A stretch of DNA of 50,515 nucleotides. Source: Streptomyces albipurpureus (GTDB lineage Bacteria > Actinomycetota > Actinomycetes > Streptomycetales > Streptomycetaceae). This document shows positions 33,847 to 43,101 of the stretch, piece after piece (position 1 is the first letter of the stretch; each line of letters opens with the position of its first letter). The translations under genes were made by a program, and so were the position numbers. Below the pieces are notes generated by a model. The model searched no databases, was not told the DNA's origin, and saw nothing but the letters and a program-made list of their open reading frames with translations. Location of the stretch: the NCBI RefSeq assembly GCF_023701525.1, contig NZ_JAMQAW010000078.1, positions 1 to 50,515 of the forward strand. The letters run 5' to 3'.

Positions 33847-34776
33847 GTGTACCGAACCGAGCCCACTACAGACGGTGCCGAGCCTGCCGGCTCCTTGCTG
33901 CCGTACGCCGCGTGCGAGCTCGTCGACTTCCTCAGCCTGGAGCGGACTGGGGCCGACCTGTTTCATGGCTGGTGCCACTCCGGAGTGCCCCGGCAGGCGT
34001 TCGGCGGACAGGTCGTGGCCCACTCGCTCGCCGCGGCCGGACAGACGGTGGAGTCCGGCAGGCCGGCGCATTCCCTGCACGGGTACTTCCTCCGGGCTGG
34101 AAACCTCCGGAGCCCCATCGTCTACAGAGTCGAACGGCTGCGCGACGGCCGGCGATACAGCTCCCGTCGGGTCACCGCGACTCAGGGCAGCACGGTGGTC
34201 TTCACGCTGTCCGCCTCGTTCAAGGAACCCGAGCCGGAGCGGCCTGAGCAGCCGGAGCGCCAACCGGTCATGCCGGTGGTAGTGCCGCCCGAGGGGCTGC
34301 CCGACGCGTTCGAGTTCTGGGCGACGCACAGCCCTGAGCAGCACCGTGAGGCGGGCCATGCGCAGGTGGTGTCCATGCGCGTCGTGCCGGAGCGGCCCGG
34401 GGCGCGGATGGGCGGCTCCCGCGGGATCGGGCAGAATGTCTGGTTCCGTGCCCGCCAGCCGCTGCCCGACGATCCGCTGCTGCACTTCTGCGCCCTCACC
34501 TACTTCTCCGACCTGAGCCTGGGGCCGACCGCGGCACTGGACTTCGAGACGCTCTACCCCCTCCGAGCGGGACCGTCGCAGGCGATCCTGGCCTCGCTCG
34601 ACCACGCGATCTGGTTCCACCGCCAGTTCCGGGCCGACGAGTGGCTGCTCTTCGCACAGCGCAGCCCCTCCGCGAGTGACGGCCGCGGCTTCAACACAGG
34701 CGAGTTCTGGGCCCGGGACGGCACGCTGGTCGCCTCCGTGGCGCAGGAGACCGCGCTCCGCCGCGAGCCGAGCTGA
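33847..34776 (+). CDS. tesB: Acyl-CoA thioesterase II (TesB), first copy
   Basis: A 309-residue double-hotdog thioesterase. LVDFLSLERTGADLFHGWCH, FGGQVVAHSLAAAGQTV, SLHGYFLRAGN, YRVERLRDGRRYSSRRVTA in the first domain; the second domain has LDHAIWFHRQFRADEWLLFA and RGFNTGEFWARDGTLVASV. GTG 33847 is used, with GTGAAGGG about 13 bases upstream; the longer frame at 33796 would run back into the operator. First gene of unit E. It hydrolyses medium/long-chain acyl-CoAs. About two-thirds of positions look identical to the copy at 40667 by eye. Confidence 0.92.
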   Translation: MYRTEPTTDGAEPAGSLLPYAACELVDFLSLERTGADLFHGWCHSGVPRQAFGGQVVAHSLAAAGQTVESGRPAHSLHGYFLRAGNLRSPIVYRVERLRDGRRYSSRRVTATQGSTVVFTLSASFKEPEPERPEQPERQPVMPVVVPPEGLPDAFEFWATHSPEQHREAGHAQVVSMRVVPERPGARMGGSRGIGQNVWFRARQPLPDDPLLHFCALTYFSDLSLGPTAALDFETLYPLRAGPSQAILASLDHAIWFHRQFRADEWLLFAQRSPSASDGRGFNTGEFWARDGTLVASVAQETALRREPS

Positions 34777-34820
34777 AACGGCTGGCAGAAGAGAATCCGC
34801 ACAAGAAAGCGAGCACTCCC

Positions 34821-35723
34821 ATGGGACAGTTGGATGGCCGAGTAGCGGTGGTGACCGGCGCGGGCGGTGGTCTGGGCCGCGAGCACGCGCTACTGCTTGC
34901 CGCCGAGGGCGCCGGGGTCGTGGTGAACGACCTGAGCAACGCCAAGGCCGTGGCAGAGGAGATCGTCGCGGCCGGAGGGGAGGCTGTGGCGGTTGAGGGC
35001 AGCGTCGCGGACATGGCCGTGGGCGAGCGGCTGGTGGCCGCGGCCGTGGAGTCCTTCGGCGATCTGCATGTGGTGGTGAACAACGCGGGTGTGGTCCGCG
35101 ACGCCATGGTGTGGAACATGACCGAGGAGCAGTTCGACCTGGTCCTCGACGTCCACCTCAAGGGTGCCTTCTCGGTGATCCGGGCGGCGGCCCGCTACTG
35201 GCGCGAGCAGTCCAAGAACGGCGCCACCGCCGACCGGTCGATCATCAACACCACCTCCTCGGCGGGCCTACACGGCAACGTCGGCCAGTGGAACTACTCG
35301 GCCGCTAAGGCGGGGCTGGCCATCCAGGTGGTCAATGCCGCCATCGAGCTGGGGCGCTACGGGGTGCGGGCCAACGCGATCGCTCCGATGGCCCGTACCG
35401 CAATGCTGGCCGGCAATCCGGGCTTCAGCGCCGCGGTCGCCGCACCCCAGGGCGAGGGTGTGCTGGACCGCTACCACCCGAAGAACGTCTCCCCGCTGGT
35501 CGGCTATCTGGCCGGCGCCGACTGCCCCTTCAGCGGTCAGGTCTTCTCGGTGACCGGCGGCCATGTCGGCCTGTACGGGGGCTGGTCCCTCGGCCACCGG
35601 ATCGACGCCGACCGGCAGTGGTCGGTCAAGGAGCTGGCCGCCGAGCTGGGCGCCGACTCCTTCCCCAAGGCGATCGAGACCGCCCGCCAGCGCCTCATCC
35701 CGGTCGAGGGCGTCACGCCGTGA
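34821..35723 (+). CDS. SDR dehydrogenase of the MFE-2/HSD17B4-like type
   Basis: A 300-residue SDR. TGAGGGLGREHALLLAAEG and VVNDLS (NAD-type), NNAGVVRDAMVWNMTEEQFD, STSA-type serine segment INTTSSAGLHGNVGQWNYSA with AK completing the Tyr-x-x-x-Lys motif. The extended C-terminus (WSVKELAAELGADSFPKAIE) is like the dehydrogenase part of peroxisomal multifunctional enzyme 2, which oxidises (3R)-hydroxyacyl-CoAs. It could therefore pair with the MaoC hydratases of unit C. Lies 44 bases after TesB. Confidence 0.9.
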   Translation: MGQLDGRVAVVTGAGGGLGREHALLLAAEGAGVVVNDLSNAKAVAEEIVAAGGEAVAVEGSVADMAVGERLVAAAVESFGDLHVVVNNAGVVRDAMVWNMTEEQFDLVLDVHLKGAFSVIRAAARYWREQSKNGATADRSIINTTSSAGLHGNVGQWNYSAAKAGLAIQVVNAAIELGRYGVRANAIAPMARTAMLAGNPGFSAAVAAPQGEGVLDRYHPKNVSPLVGYLAGADCPFSGQVFSVTGGHVGLYGGWSLGHRIDADRQWSVKELAAELGADSFPKAIETARQRLIPVEGVTP

Positions 35724-35875
35724 CCGTCCGGGCGGGCTCGGGAACGCCGAGCCTGGCCGTGCGGTCGGCTTCGGCGACGCCGAGCCCGCAGTAACCGACT
35801 GTTCCCCGGACCTCTTTCCCCCCTTCTTTCTCTCTTCGGCCGGCAAGGCCGTCGGGCCGTGCCTTGGAGGATGTC

Positions 35876-37405
35876 GTGTACCTCACCCAGTCATTGCACC
35901 GGGCGCTCCAGCAGTACCCCGACCGGCCCATGACGATCTGCGGCGACCGGGTCCGCACCACCCGTGAGGTGGTCGACCGGGTGTCCCGGCTGGCCGCCGT
36001 CTTCCGGGGCCTCGGAGTGCAGACGGGAGACCGGGTGGGCCTGCTGGCACTGAACTCCGACCACCACCAGGAGTTCTTCTTCGCCAGCTGGTGGATGGGC
36101 GCCGTCGCGCATCCGCTCAACACCCGCTGGGCGCCCGCCGAGATCGCGTACGCGCTGACCGACTCGGGCACCGAGGTGCTGCTGGTCGACGACACCTTCG
36201 CGGCTCTCGGCCCGGAGCTGCGCGAGCGCGCCCCCGGCCTGCGCACCCTCGTCTACTGCGGGACTGGAGAGACCCCCGAGGGCATGCTGGACTACGAGGA
36301 GCTGATCACCGGCTCCGAGCCGGTACCGGACATCCGCCGCGGCGGCGACACCGTGGCGTTCCTGCTCTACACCGGCGGCACCACCGGCACCCCCAAGGGT
36401 GTGATGGTCACCGACCGCGCCCTGCAGACCTCCATGATGAGTTCCCTCATCCTGACCCAGGCGGCGACCCCCGACGGGGTGAACATGCTGACGGCACCGC
36501 TCTTCCACATCGGCGCCCTCACCGGCTGGTACGCCCAGAACCTGATCGGCGGCACCCTGGTCTTCCTGCCGAACTTCACCCCGGAGGGTGTCCTGGAAAC
36601 CATCCGGAGACACCGCGTGACCACGACCACCTTCGTTCCGGTGATGGTCCAGATGGTCTGCAGCCACCCGGACTTCAACGCGTACGACACCAGCAGTCTG
36701 CGGCGGATCACCTACGGTGGCGCGGGCAGTCCCGAGAGCCTGCTCCAGCTGGCCATGACGTCCTTTCCCCAGGCCCGCTTCACCCAGGGCTACGGCATGA
36801 CCGAGACCAGCGTGCTCACCGTACTCACCCACGAGGACCATGTGGCGGGCGGGCAGCGACTGCGGTCGGCCGGCCGGGCCACTTGCGCCATCGAGCTCGC
36901 GGTGGTGGGTCCGGACGGAGCACGGATGCCCACGGGCGAGGTGGGCGAGGTCGTGACCCGCGGCGACCACCTGATGGCCGGGTACTGGGGCAAGCCGAAG
37001 CTGACGGCGCAGGCCGTCCGGGACGGCTGGATGCACACCGGCGACGGTGGCTATCTGGACGAGGACGGCTACCTCTACATCGTCGACCGTCTCAAGGACA
37101 TGATCATCACCGGTGGGGAGAACGTCTACTCCGCCGAGGTGGAGAACGCGGTGGCCGCCCACCCCTCCGTGGCCTCGTGCGCCGTGATCGGCGTGCCCGA
37201 CGACCACTGGGGCGAACGGGTGCACTCCGTAGTCGTCCTCAAGCCGGGGCGGACCGCCACGGAAGAGGAGATCCGCGCGCACGCCAAGACCCTCATCGCC
37301 GGATACAAAGCCCCACGCTCGGTCGAGTTCATCGACGCGATGCCCCTCTCCCCCGCCGGAAAGATCCTCAAGCGGGAACTGCGGGCCGCCCGCACCGACG
37401 GCTGA
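35876..37405 (+). CDS. fadD: Fatty acid-CoA ligase (FadD13-like short type)
   Basis: A 509-residue ligase. P-loop LLYTGGTTGTPKGVMVTD, GYGMTETSVL, GWMHTGDGGYLDEDGYLYIV, hinge DRLKDMIITGGENVYSAEVE, and the C-terminal catalytic lysine in LSPAGKILKREL. GTG 35876 is chosen because GGAGG ends five bases before it; an upstream in-frame TTG at 35864 has no such site. It is a different branch from the synthetase at 15684, so the cluster has two activation routes. It lies in unit E between the SDR and an acyl-CoA dehydrogenase. Confidence 0.92.
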   Translation: MYLTQSLHRALQQYPDRPMTICGDRVRTTREVVDRVSRLAAVFRGLGVQTGDRVGLLALNSDHHQEFFFASWWMGAVAHPLNTRWAPAEIAYALTDSGTEVLLVDDTFAALGPELRERAPGLRTLVYCGTGETPEGMLDYEELITGSEPVPDIRRGGDTVAFLLYTGGTTGTPKGVMVTDRALQTSMMSSLILTQAATPDGVNMLTAPLFHIGALTGWYAQNLIGGTLVFLPNFTPEGVLETIRRHRVTTTTFVPVMVQMVCSHPDFNAYDTSSLRRITYGGAGSPESLLQLAMTSFPQARFTQGYGMTETSVLTVLTHEDHVAGGQRLRSAGRATCAIELAVVGPDGARMPTGEVGEVVTRGDHLMAGYWGKPKLTAQAVRDGWMHTGDGGYLDEDGYLYIVDRLKDMIITGGENVYSAEVENAVAAHPSVASCAVIGVPDDHWGERVHSVVVLKPGRTATEEEIRAHAKTLIAGYKAPRSVEFIDAMPLSPAGKILKRELRAARTDG

Positions 37406-37449
37406 CCACCCGCGCGTACCCGCCCTCAGCAGAAACGAGAACCATCCCC

Positions 37450-38607
37450 ATGAAACGCACCGTCTACAGCAAGGACCACGACGCCTTCCGGATGATGATC
37501 CGGGAGTTCATCGCCAAGGAGGTCGTGCCCCACTACGAGGAGTGGGAGGCCCAGGGCACGGTCCCGCGCGAGCTGTTCCGCAAGCTCGGAGCGCTGGGTG
37601 TGACCGGCTTCGGCATCCCGGAGGAGTACGGCGGCCCGGGCGAGGTCGGCTACAAGTACCAGGCGATCATCACCGAGGAGAGCGCCCGCGCCGCGGTCAT
37701 GCTCGGCCACTACGGCCTGAGCACCGGCATGGTCCTGCCCTATCTGCTGACGCTGGCCACCGAGGACCAGAAGCAGCGCTGGTTCCCGGGCCTCGTCAGC
37801 GGCGACATCACGCTCTGCATCGCGATGACCGAGCCCGGCACCGGCTCCGACCTCGCGGGCATCCGCACCTCGGCCAAGCTCTCGCAGGACGGTGACCACT
37901 ATGTCCTCAACGGTGCCAAGACCTTCATCTCCGGAGCCCGCAACTCCGAACTGTGCGTCGTGGTCGCCCGTACCTCACCGGCCACCCCGGAGGACCGGCG
38001 CGGCGGACTGAGCCTGCTGGTGGTGCCGACCGACAGCGACGGCTTCGCCTACGGTCGCAAGCTGGACAAGATCGGCCTCAGGTCCAGCGACACCAACGAG
38101 CTGTCCTTCACCGACATCAGGGTGCCGGTGGAGAACCTGCTCGGTGAGGAGGGCAAGGGCTTCTCCTACCTGGGCCAGAACCTACCCCGCGAGCGCATCT
38201 CGGTCGGAGTCGACGCTACCGCGCGGGCCGCCGCGGCGATCGAGCTCGCCAAGGCGTACGTCAAGGAGCGCAACGTCTTCGGCAAACCGGTCGCGTCGTT
38301 CCAGAACACCAAGTTCGTCCTCGCCGAGTGCGCCACCGAGGTGGAGGCGGCGCAGGCCTTGGTCGACAAGGGGATGGAGCTGGAGGAATCCGGGGAGCTG
38401 ACCCCCGCCGACGCCGCGAAGATCAAGCTGTTCACGACCGAGGTGTGCGGCCGTGTGGTCGACAAGTGTCTCCAGCTGCACGGCGGTTATGGCTACATGC
38501 TGGAGTACCCGATCGCGCGGCTGTACGCCGACGTCCGCGTCAACCGCATCTACGGCGGCTCCAGCGAGGTCATGAAGACCATCATCGCCAAGGACCTCGG
38601 CCTGTAG
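37450..38607 (+). CDS. fadE: Acyl-CoA dehydrogenase, paralogue of the unit D enzyme
   Basis: A 385-residue flavoprotein starting MKRTVYSKDHDAFR, almost the same as the start of the gene at 30389-31549. PEEYGGPGEVGYKYQAIITE, CIAMTEPGTGSDLAG, NGAKTFISGARNSELC, NLPRERISVG with the probable catalytic glutamate, HGGYGYMLEYPIARLYAD, IYGGSSEVMKTIIAKDLGL. The frame is open far upstream, but ATG 37450 gives the conserved N-terminus. It oxidises acyl-CoA after the ligase just upstream. The two intact copies suggest different chain specificities. Confidence 0.94.
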   Translation: MKRTVYSKDHDAFRMMIREFIAKEVVPHYEEWEAQGTVPRELFRKLGALGVTGFGIPEEYGGPGEVGYKYQAIITEESARAAVMLGHYGLSTGMVLPYLLTLATEDQKQRWFPGLVSGDITLCIAMTEPGTGSDLAGIRTSAKLSQDGDHYVLNGAKTFISGARNSELCVVVARTSPATPEDRRGGLSLLVVPTDSDGFAYGRKLDKIGLRSSDTNELSFTDIRVPVENLLGEEGKGFSYLGQNLPRERISVGVDATARAAAAIELAKAYVKERNVFGKPVASFQNTKFVLAECATEVEAAQALVDKGMELEESGELTPADAAKIKLFTTEVCGRVVDKCLQLHGGYGYMLEYPIARLYADVRVNRIYGGSSEVMKTIIAKDLGL

Positions 38608-38721
38608 GACGGGATCCGTGTCGACCTGCTGCCCACCGGGTGCCGATCGGCCCGGCCGGTACAGACCCGGCGCGCACAGCCCTGTAGCGGCGGGACAACC
38701 GGAAGGAAACCGGTAACCACC

Positions 38722-40332
38722 ATGAAGGTCTACCAGCAGCTCGCAACCGCCCTACTCGAACACGGAGTCGACACCATGTTCGGGCTGATGGGCGACGCCA
38801 ACATGCTGTACCTCTGCGACTACATGGAACGCGGTGGCCGCTTCGTGCCGGTGACCCACGAAGGCGGCGCGGTGGGCATGTCGGACGGCTGGTCGCGGGC
38901 GAGAGGCCGGGTGGGCGTGGCGTCGGTCACCCATGGACCGGCCCTGTCCAACACCGTCACCTCACTCATCGAGGCCGTCCGGAGCCGCAGCCGGGTGCTG
39001 CTACTCACCGGCGACACCCCGGCGGAACCGACCCACTTCCAACGGCTCGACCTGGCCGCGGTGGCCACCATGGCGGGCGCGGGCTACGAGAAGGTCCACA
39101 AGCCGGCCGACCTGGTCCGTTCCCTCAACCAGGCCCTGCGACGCGTGGTCGCCGAGGACCGTCCCGTCCTACTCGACCTGCCGATCGGCCTGGTCCGCAA
39201 AGACGCGGGCGAACAGCAACCCGCGGCCCGTCCGCTCTCACGGGCCATAGGTCTGCCCACCGAGGAGCAGTTGAACGGCGCGCTCGGGCTGATCGCCAGC
39301 GCCAGACGGCCGGTGGTGCTCGCCGGTCGCGGCGCGGTGGCCGCGGACGCCCGTGACGAACTGATCGCGCTCGCCGACCAACTGGCCGCACCGCTGGCCA
39401 CCACCCTGCTCGCCAAAGACTGGTTCCACGGCCACCCGAGCAACCTCGGCATCTTCGGCAACCTCTCGCACAGCGTGGCGACGGCCGCCATCAGCGAGGC
39501 CGACTGCATCATCGCCTTCGGCGCAAGCCTCAACTCCCACACGAGCTTCCACGGTGAGCTCCTGGGGGACAAGAAGGTCGTCCAGGTGGACAGTGATCCG
39601 AGCGCGTTCGGCTGGTTCACCCCGATCGACGAGGCCGTTTCCGGCGATGCCAAGGCGGTGGCGGCGGCCATGGGCGACACACTGCGGGCGGTCGGCCACG
39701 CCCCAACCCGGAGCCGGCTGGAGAAGATCCAGCAACGACTCCGCGAGCACCGGCTCACCGACGACTTCCAGGATCGGACGGGCGCGGACACCGTGGACGT
39801 ACGGACTGCGGCAATCCGCCTCAACGAGGTCCTTCCCCGCAAGCGCGTCCTGGTCAGCGACATCGGCCGGTTCGCGGTCGGGGTGTGGCCCGCCGTCCGA
39901 GTGGCCGCCCCCCGGGACTTCGTCTGCATGGGCGGCTTCGGCTCGATCGGCCTGGGGCTGAGCGGCGCCATCGGCGCAGCCGTCGCACGCCCCGGAGACC
40001 TCACCGTTCTCGTGGTCGGCGACGGCGGGTTCATGATGAACATGGCCGAGTTCACCACCGCGGTGCGGGAGCGACTGCCACTACTGGTGGTGGTCCTCAA
40101 CGACGGCGCGTACGGTGCCGAGCACTTCAAGCTCGTACACATCGGCGTCGACCCGGACTACTCGCTCAACGCCTGGCCCGAACTGGTCCCGATGGCCGAG
40201 GCGATGGGCGCGCGCGGCATGACCGTCCGCCGGCCGGCGGACCTCGACACCCTCCGGAACATCGCCCGGGACCTCGACGGACCGTTCCTGGTGGACGTCA
40301 GACTCGATCCGCACGTCAACATCGTGGCCTGA
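38722..40332 (+). CDS. Thiamine-diphosphate-dependent enzyme, acetolactate-synthase fold; possible 2-hydroxyacyl-CoA lyase
   Basis: A 536-residue protein with all three domains of the family. The N-terminal PYR domain has the catalytic glutamate in VTHEGGAVGMSDGWSRARG. The middle domain has PVVLAGRGAVAADARDELIA. The C-terminal PP domain has the cofactor motif VVGDGGFMMNMAEF ending VVVLNDGAYG. Relatives decarboxylate 2-oxoacids or cleave 2-hydroxyacyl-CoA to formyl-CoA and an aldehyde. It is the last gene of unit E, after a ligase and an acyl-CoA dehydrogenase. In that context a lyase for alpha-oxidation of 3-methyl-branched acids is attractive, but no phytanoyl-CoA hydroxylase is visible here. 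Reaction unproven. Confidence 0.85.
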   Translation: MKVYQQLATALLEHGVDTMFGLMGDANMLYLCDYMERGGRFVPVTHEGGAVGMSDGWSRARGRVGVASVTHGPALSNTVTSLIEAVRSRSRVLLLTGDTPAEPTHFQRLDLAAVATMAGAGYEKVHKPADLVRSLNQALRRVVAEDRPVLLDLPIGLVRKDAGEQQPAARPLSRAIGLPTEEQLNGALGLIASARRPVVLAGRGAVAADARDELIALADQLAAPLATTLLAKDWFHGHPSNLGIFGNLSHSVATAAISEADCIIAFGASLNSHTSFHGELLGDKKVVQVDSDPSAFGWFTPIDEAVSGDAKAVAAAMGDTLRAVGHAPTRSRLEKIQQRLREHRLTDDFQDRTGADTVDVRTAAIRLNEVLPRKRVLVSDIGRFAVGVWPAVRVAAPRDFVCMGGFGSIGLGLSGAIGAAVARPGDLTVLVVGDGGFMMNMAEFTTAVRERLPLLVVVLNDGAYGAEHFKLVHIGVDPDYSLNAWPELVPMAEAMGARGMTVRRPADLDTLRNIARDLDGPFLVDVRLDPHVNIVA

Positions 40333-40600
40333 GCCCACGGGATGCCGGTCGCACGAACACTCTTCAGAAGCGGACCAGCACCACCACGACCCATGCGCGC
40401 CCTATAGACGAACCAGTAGTCACATAACGAATGCGGTGACTTACCTACCCAGCCTCAAAACCCTGCCCCGCTCCCCCACCCCGAAGGAGCTGATTCCAGC
40501 TGCGAAAAGGGTGCCTCCTGCAGGCCACAATCGCACAGCTGTCACCCGTGGACTTCCGATCGACAAGCCGGGCTCCGCATGTTTCGAGTTGGACATCCTT

Positions 40601-40620
40601 AGCTAACGAAGATTAACTTT
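40601..40620. promoter_or_regulatory. Cluster operator upstream of the second TesB
   Basis: On the minus strand AAAGTTAAT-CTTC-GTTAGCT, arms GTTAAT and GTTAGC. It ends 47 bases before the TesB GTG. GCGTC follows ATTAAC by five bases, as also near the copies at 33780 and 46269. The 268 bases between unit E and this site hold nothing else I can support. Confidence 0.66.
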
Positions 40621-40666
40621 GAGCGTCCGGGCGGCCACCGCCCCGGAGCGTGAAAGGTTGTCGAGC

Positions 40667-41623
40667 GTGTACGGAACCAAGCCGTCCGAGAGCGGGCGCA
40701 GCGCCGACGCCGAGCACCCTGGCACCGCCCCCACCGGGCTGGTCGACTTCCTCAGCCTGGAGCGCCTGGAACTCGACCTGTTCCGGGGGTGGTGCCACGA
40801 CGGAGCGCCGCTGCGCGCTTTCGGCGGACAGGTCGCCGCCCAGGCCTTGACGGCCGCCGGGTACACGGTGGCGCGCGAGCGGCCGGTGCACTCCCTGCAC
40901 GGGTACTTCCTGCGGCCGGGGGACACCAGGCGCCCTGTCATCTACAGCGTCGAGCGGCTGCGCGACGGCCGCAGCTACACAGCCCGCCGGGTCACCGCGG
41001 TTCAGGACGGCGAGGCGATCTTCACGCTCTCGGCGTCGTTCAAGCTGCCCGAGGACGAGCCGGACCGCTATCTGGTCATGCCGGACGTGCCCCGACCCGA
41101 GGACCTACCCGACGCCTACCAGTACTGGGCCGAGAACAAACCCGACGAATACCGGGAGGCCGCCTACGCGCAGGTCATGTCGATGCGCGTGGTCCCGCCG
41201 TCCGCGATCAGCAGAGCCGGCGAGGGCGGCCGTGGCCAGACCGAGCAGTACGTGTGGTTCCGGGCGGTCAAGACGCTGCTCGACGACCCGCTGCTGCACG
41301 TCTGCGCGCTCGCTTACTGCTCCGACCTGAGCCTTGCGCCGACCTCGGCACTGGACCAAGAAGCGCTCTATCCCTTCCGCGAGGGGCCCTCCCAGCTGGC
41401 CTTGGCCTCTCTCGACCACGCTATGTGGTTCCACCGCCCGTTCCGCGCCGACGACTGGCTGCTCTTCGCCCAGCGCAGCCCCTCCGCCGGAGACGGCCGA
41501 GGCTTCAACCTGGGCGACTTCTGGACCCGCGACGGCACACTGGTCGCCTCCGTAGTCCAAGAGGCCGTGCTCCGCCGGCGCGCCCCCCTCCGGCCGTCCA
41601 CCGCAACGAGCGAGCCCACGTAA
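40667..41623 (+). CDS. tesB: Acyl-CoA thioesterase II (TesB), second copy
   Basis: A 318-residue double-hotdog thioesterase: LVDFLSLERLELDLFRGWCH, FGGQVAAQALTAAGYTVARE, SLHGYFLRPGDTRRPVIYSV, and in the second half LDHAMWFHRPFRADDWLLFA and RGFNLGDFWTRDGTLVASVV. GTG 40667 with GAAAGG about 9 bases upstream matches the start of the first copy; a TTG at 40619 lies inside the operator and is rejected. It stands alone behind its own operator. Promoter, leader and gene all look duplicated from the copy at 33847. Confidence 0.92.
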   Translation: MYGTKPSESGRSADAEHPGTAPTGLVDFLSLERLELDLFRGWCHDGAPLRAFGGQVAAQALTAAGYTVARERPVHSLHGYFLRPGDTRRPVIYSVERLRDGRSYTARRVTAVQDGEAIFTLSASFKLPEDEPDRYLVMPDVPRPEDLPDAYQYWAENKPDEYREAAYAQVMSMRVVPPSAISRAGEGGRGQTEQYVWFRAVKTLLDDPLLHVCALAYCSDLSLAPTSALDQEALYPFREGPSQLALASLDHAMWFHRPFRADDWLLFAQRSPSAGDGRGFNLGDFWTRDGTLVASVVQEAVLRRRAPLRPSTATSEPT

Positions 41624-41865
41624 CCCCGGCGGCCACCCGGCGGGGGCAGGAAGCCGGGCAGCACGGGGCACGGCTCCCGTTCGGCCCTTCGAGTGTGGGC
41701 AGGAACCGCGCTCCACGGCCTGGCGGAAGGGGGCATGCCAGGAAACCCGGTTGCGGCGAGTCCGCAGCCGCTGAGCAGGAGGGCTGGGTGAGTCGCCCAT
41801 CGCCCACGCCCACCACGACCGCTGCGTTGGTGAGTCGCAGGTGGCGACAGTGAGGTCGGCTTCAC

Positions 41866-42562
41866 TGTGCCCCCGGGTCCGTGCACGCCTTCATCGGCCC
41901 CAACGGTGCGGGGAAGTCCACCACCTTCAGTGTGCTGTCCGCACCGAGCGTCCGCCGCACCGGATCATCGCTCTGGGTGTGGCACCGACAACTTGACGCG
42001 GGCCGACATACCTTCACCTGTGCGGCCTTCACCGCTAGCACCCTGTGCGACGGTCGGGCGCCGTCCGCGAGCCGTGGCGCCCACAGTGAACGGGTTCGGG
42101 AAGTCGACGAGTTCACCGGCCTGCGACCCGTGTCGGCGCTCCGGTCGCGCTCCTCGACCGCAAGCGCGTCGAGCTGGCCCGGGGCCTGTACATGGAGCCC
42201 CAACTCCTGCTGCTGAACGAGCCGGTGGCGGGCATGAACTCGGTCGAGCGTCTCGACATGGCGTGGGCCATTTCCGCGATCAGGAAGGCCCTGGGCATGC
42301 GATCCTGATCGTGGAGCTCGGCTTGGGGCTGATCTTGCGGCTCGCCGACGAGGTGACCGTCCTGGACTTCGGCCGCTGGATCGGCGGCGGCATCCCGGAA
42401 CAGGCCCAAGAGGACCCTGCCGTGATCCGGGCCTACCTCGGTACATACATCACCGACGAAATGCCGAAAACCGGCGGTACCTCCTTATCGGACGGCCGGG
42501 GTCTGGAGGAAACTCTCCCCCGCCGTTGTCAAGCCGCTGTCGTGAGTGGTGGTGTGGCTTGA
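41866..42562 (+). pseudogene. Remnant of a LivG/BraG-type ABC transporter ATPase
   Basis: Fragments in successive frames: VHAFIGPNGAGKSTTFSVLS (Walker A), then after a gap LLDRKRVELARGLYMEPQLL followed by LLNEPVAGMNSVERLDMA (signature and Walker B region), then after another frame change ILIVELGLGLILRLADEVTV and PAVIRAYLG, the typical C-terminus of branched-chain amino acid uptake ATPases. About 60 residues between Walker A and the signature are scrambled. Frameshifts occur near 41880 and 42295-42305. Non-functional. Confidence 0.72.
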
Positions 42563-43010
42563 TGGCACGCTCCGTCGCGGATCATGGCCCACGGGGCGTT
42601 GGCCTGGCGGCCGGGCGATGTGGTGAAGCCAACGGCCTTCGTCGGCGTCGAGCCCGAGTGCTGCGCGTACGTCGAGTCCGTGCGCCCAGGTCTCCATGAG
42701 CCTCGCGGTTGTCATGGAACGGATGCTCATCGGCGGTCCGGCCCATGGGATGCCTGTCCCCGGCGTGGTGTTGGCAAGGGTGGCAAGCTCGTTGGCGAGG
42801 TCGTCGCGCTCGAACTCAACTCATGGAGCGGCCGACCGGGAGCGTTACACGTCTGCTCTGCGGTTCGTGCCGTCTGCTTCCCGGCTGCGGGCAACGGAAG
42901 CGAGGAACTCGTCCGGGGACCGAATCGCGAACGGCGCCATCACATCGCGTCATCTGGGCGAGATGGCCGGCCTGGTGGGCAAGCGTCCACCCGTGGGCCG
43001 GTGTCGAGGG
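42560..43010 (-). pseudogene. Probable remnant of a TIGR03084/mycothiol-dependent isomerase-like protein
   Basis: On the minus strand one frame gives FERDDLANELATLANTTPGT then GIPWAGPPMS and IRSMTTARLMETWAHGLDV, ending RWLHHIA. This matches the conserved core of DinB-fold TIGR03084 proteins (GPPMS followed by TARLMETWAHG). The N-terminal part (PFAIRSPDEFLASVA) is interrupted by stops and the C-terminus by a frameshift. Identification by eye, moderate. Confidence 0.5.
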
Positions 43011-43101
43011 CCTGTGGTCGATCGCGAGAGATCGGTGAGTACCTCACGGTCAGGCACGGCATTCTCCGAAGACTGTGGTGGGAGGCGAGTGGAGCGCCAG
43101 A

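Noticed and set aside
36091..38607. 838-residue open frame apparently fusing extra sequence to the unit E acyl-CoA dehydrogenase
   Set aside because: The first 450 or so residues are the out-of-frame shadow of the CoA ligase. ATG 37450 gives a normal-length dehydrogenase matching its paralogue.
40619..41623. Longer TesB start at TTG 40619
   Set aside because: It would begin inside the operator; GTG 40667 has a ribosome site and matches the paralogue's start.
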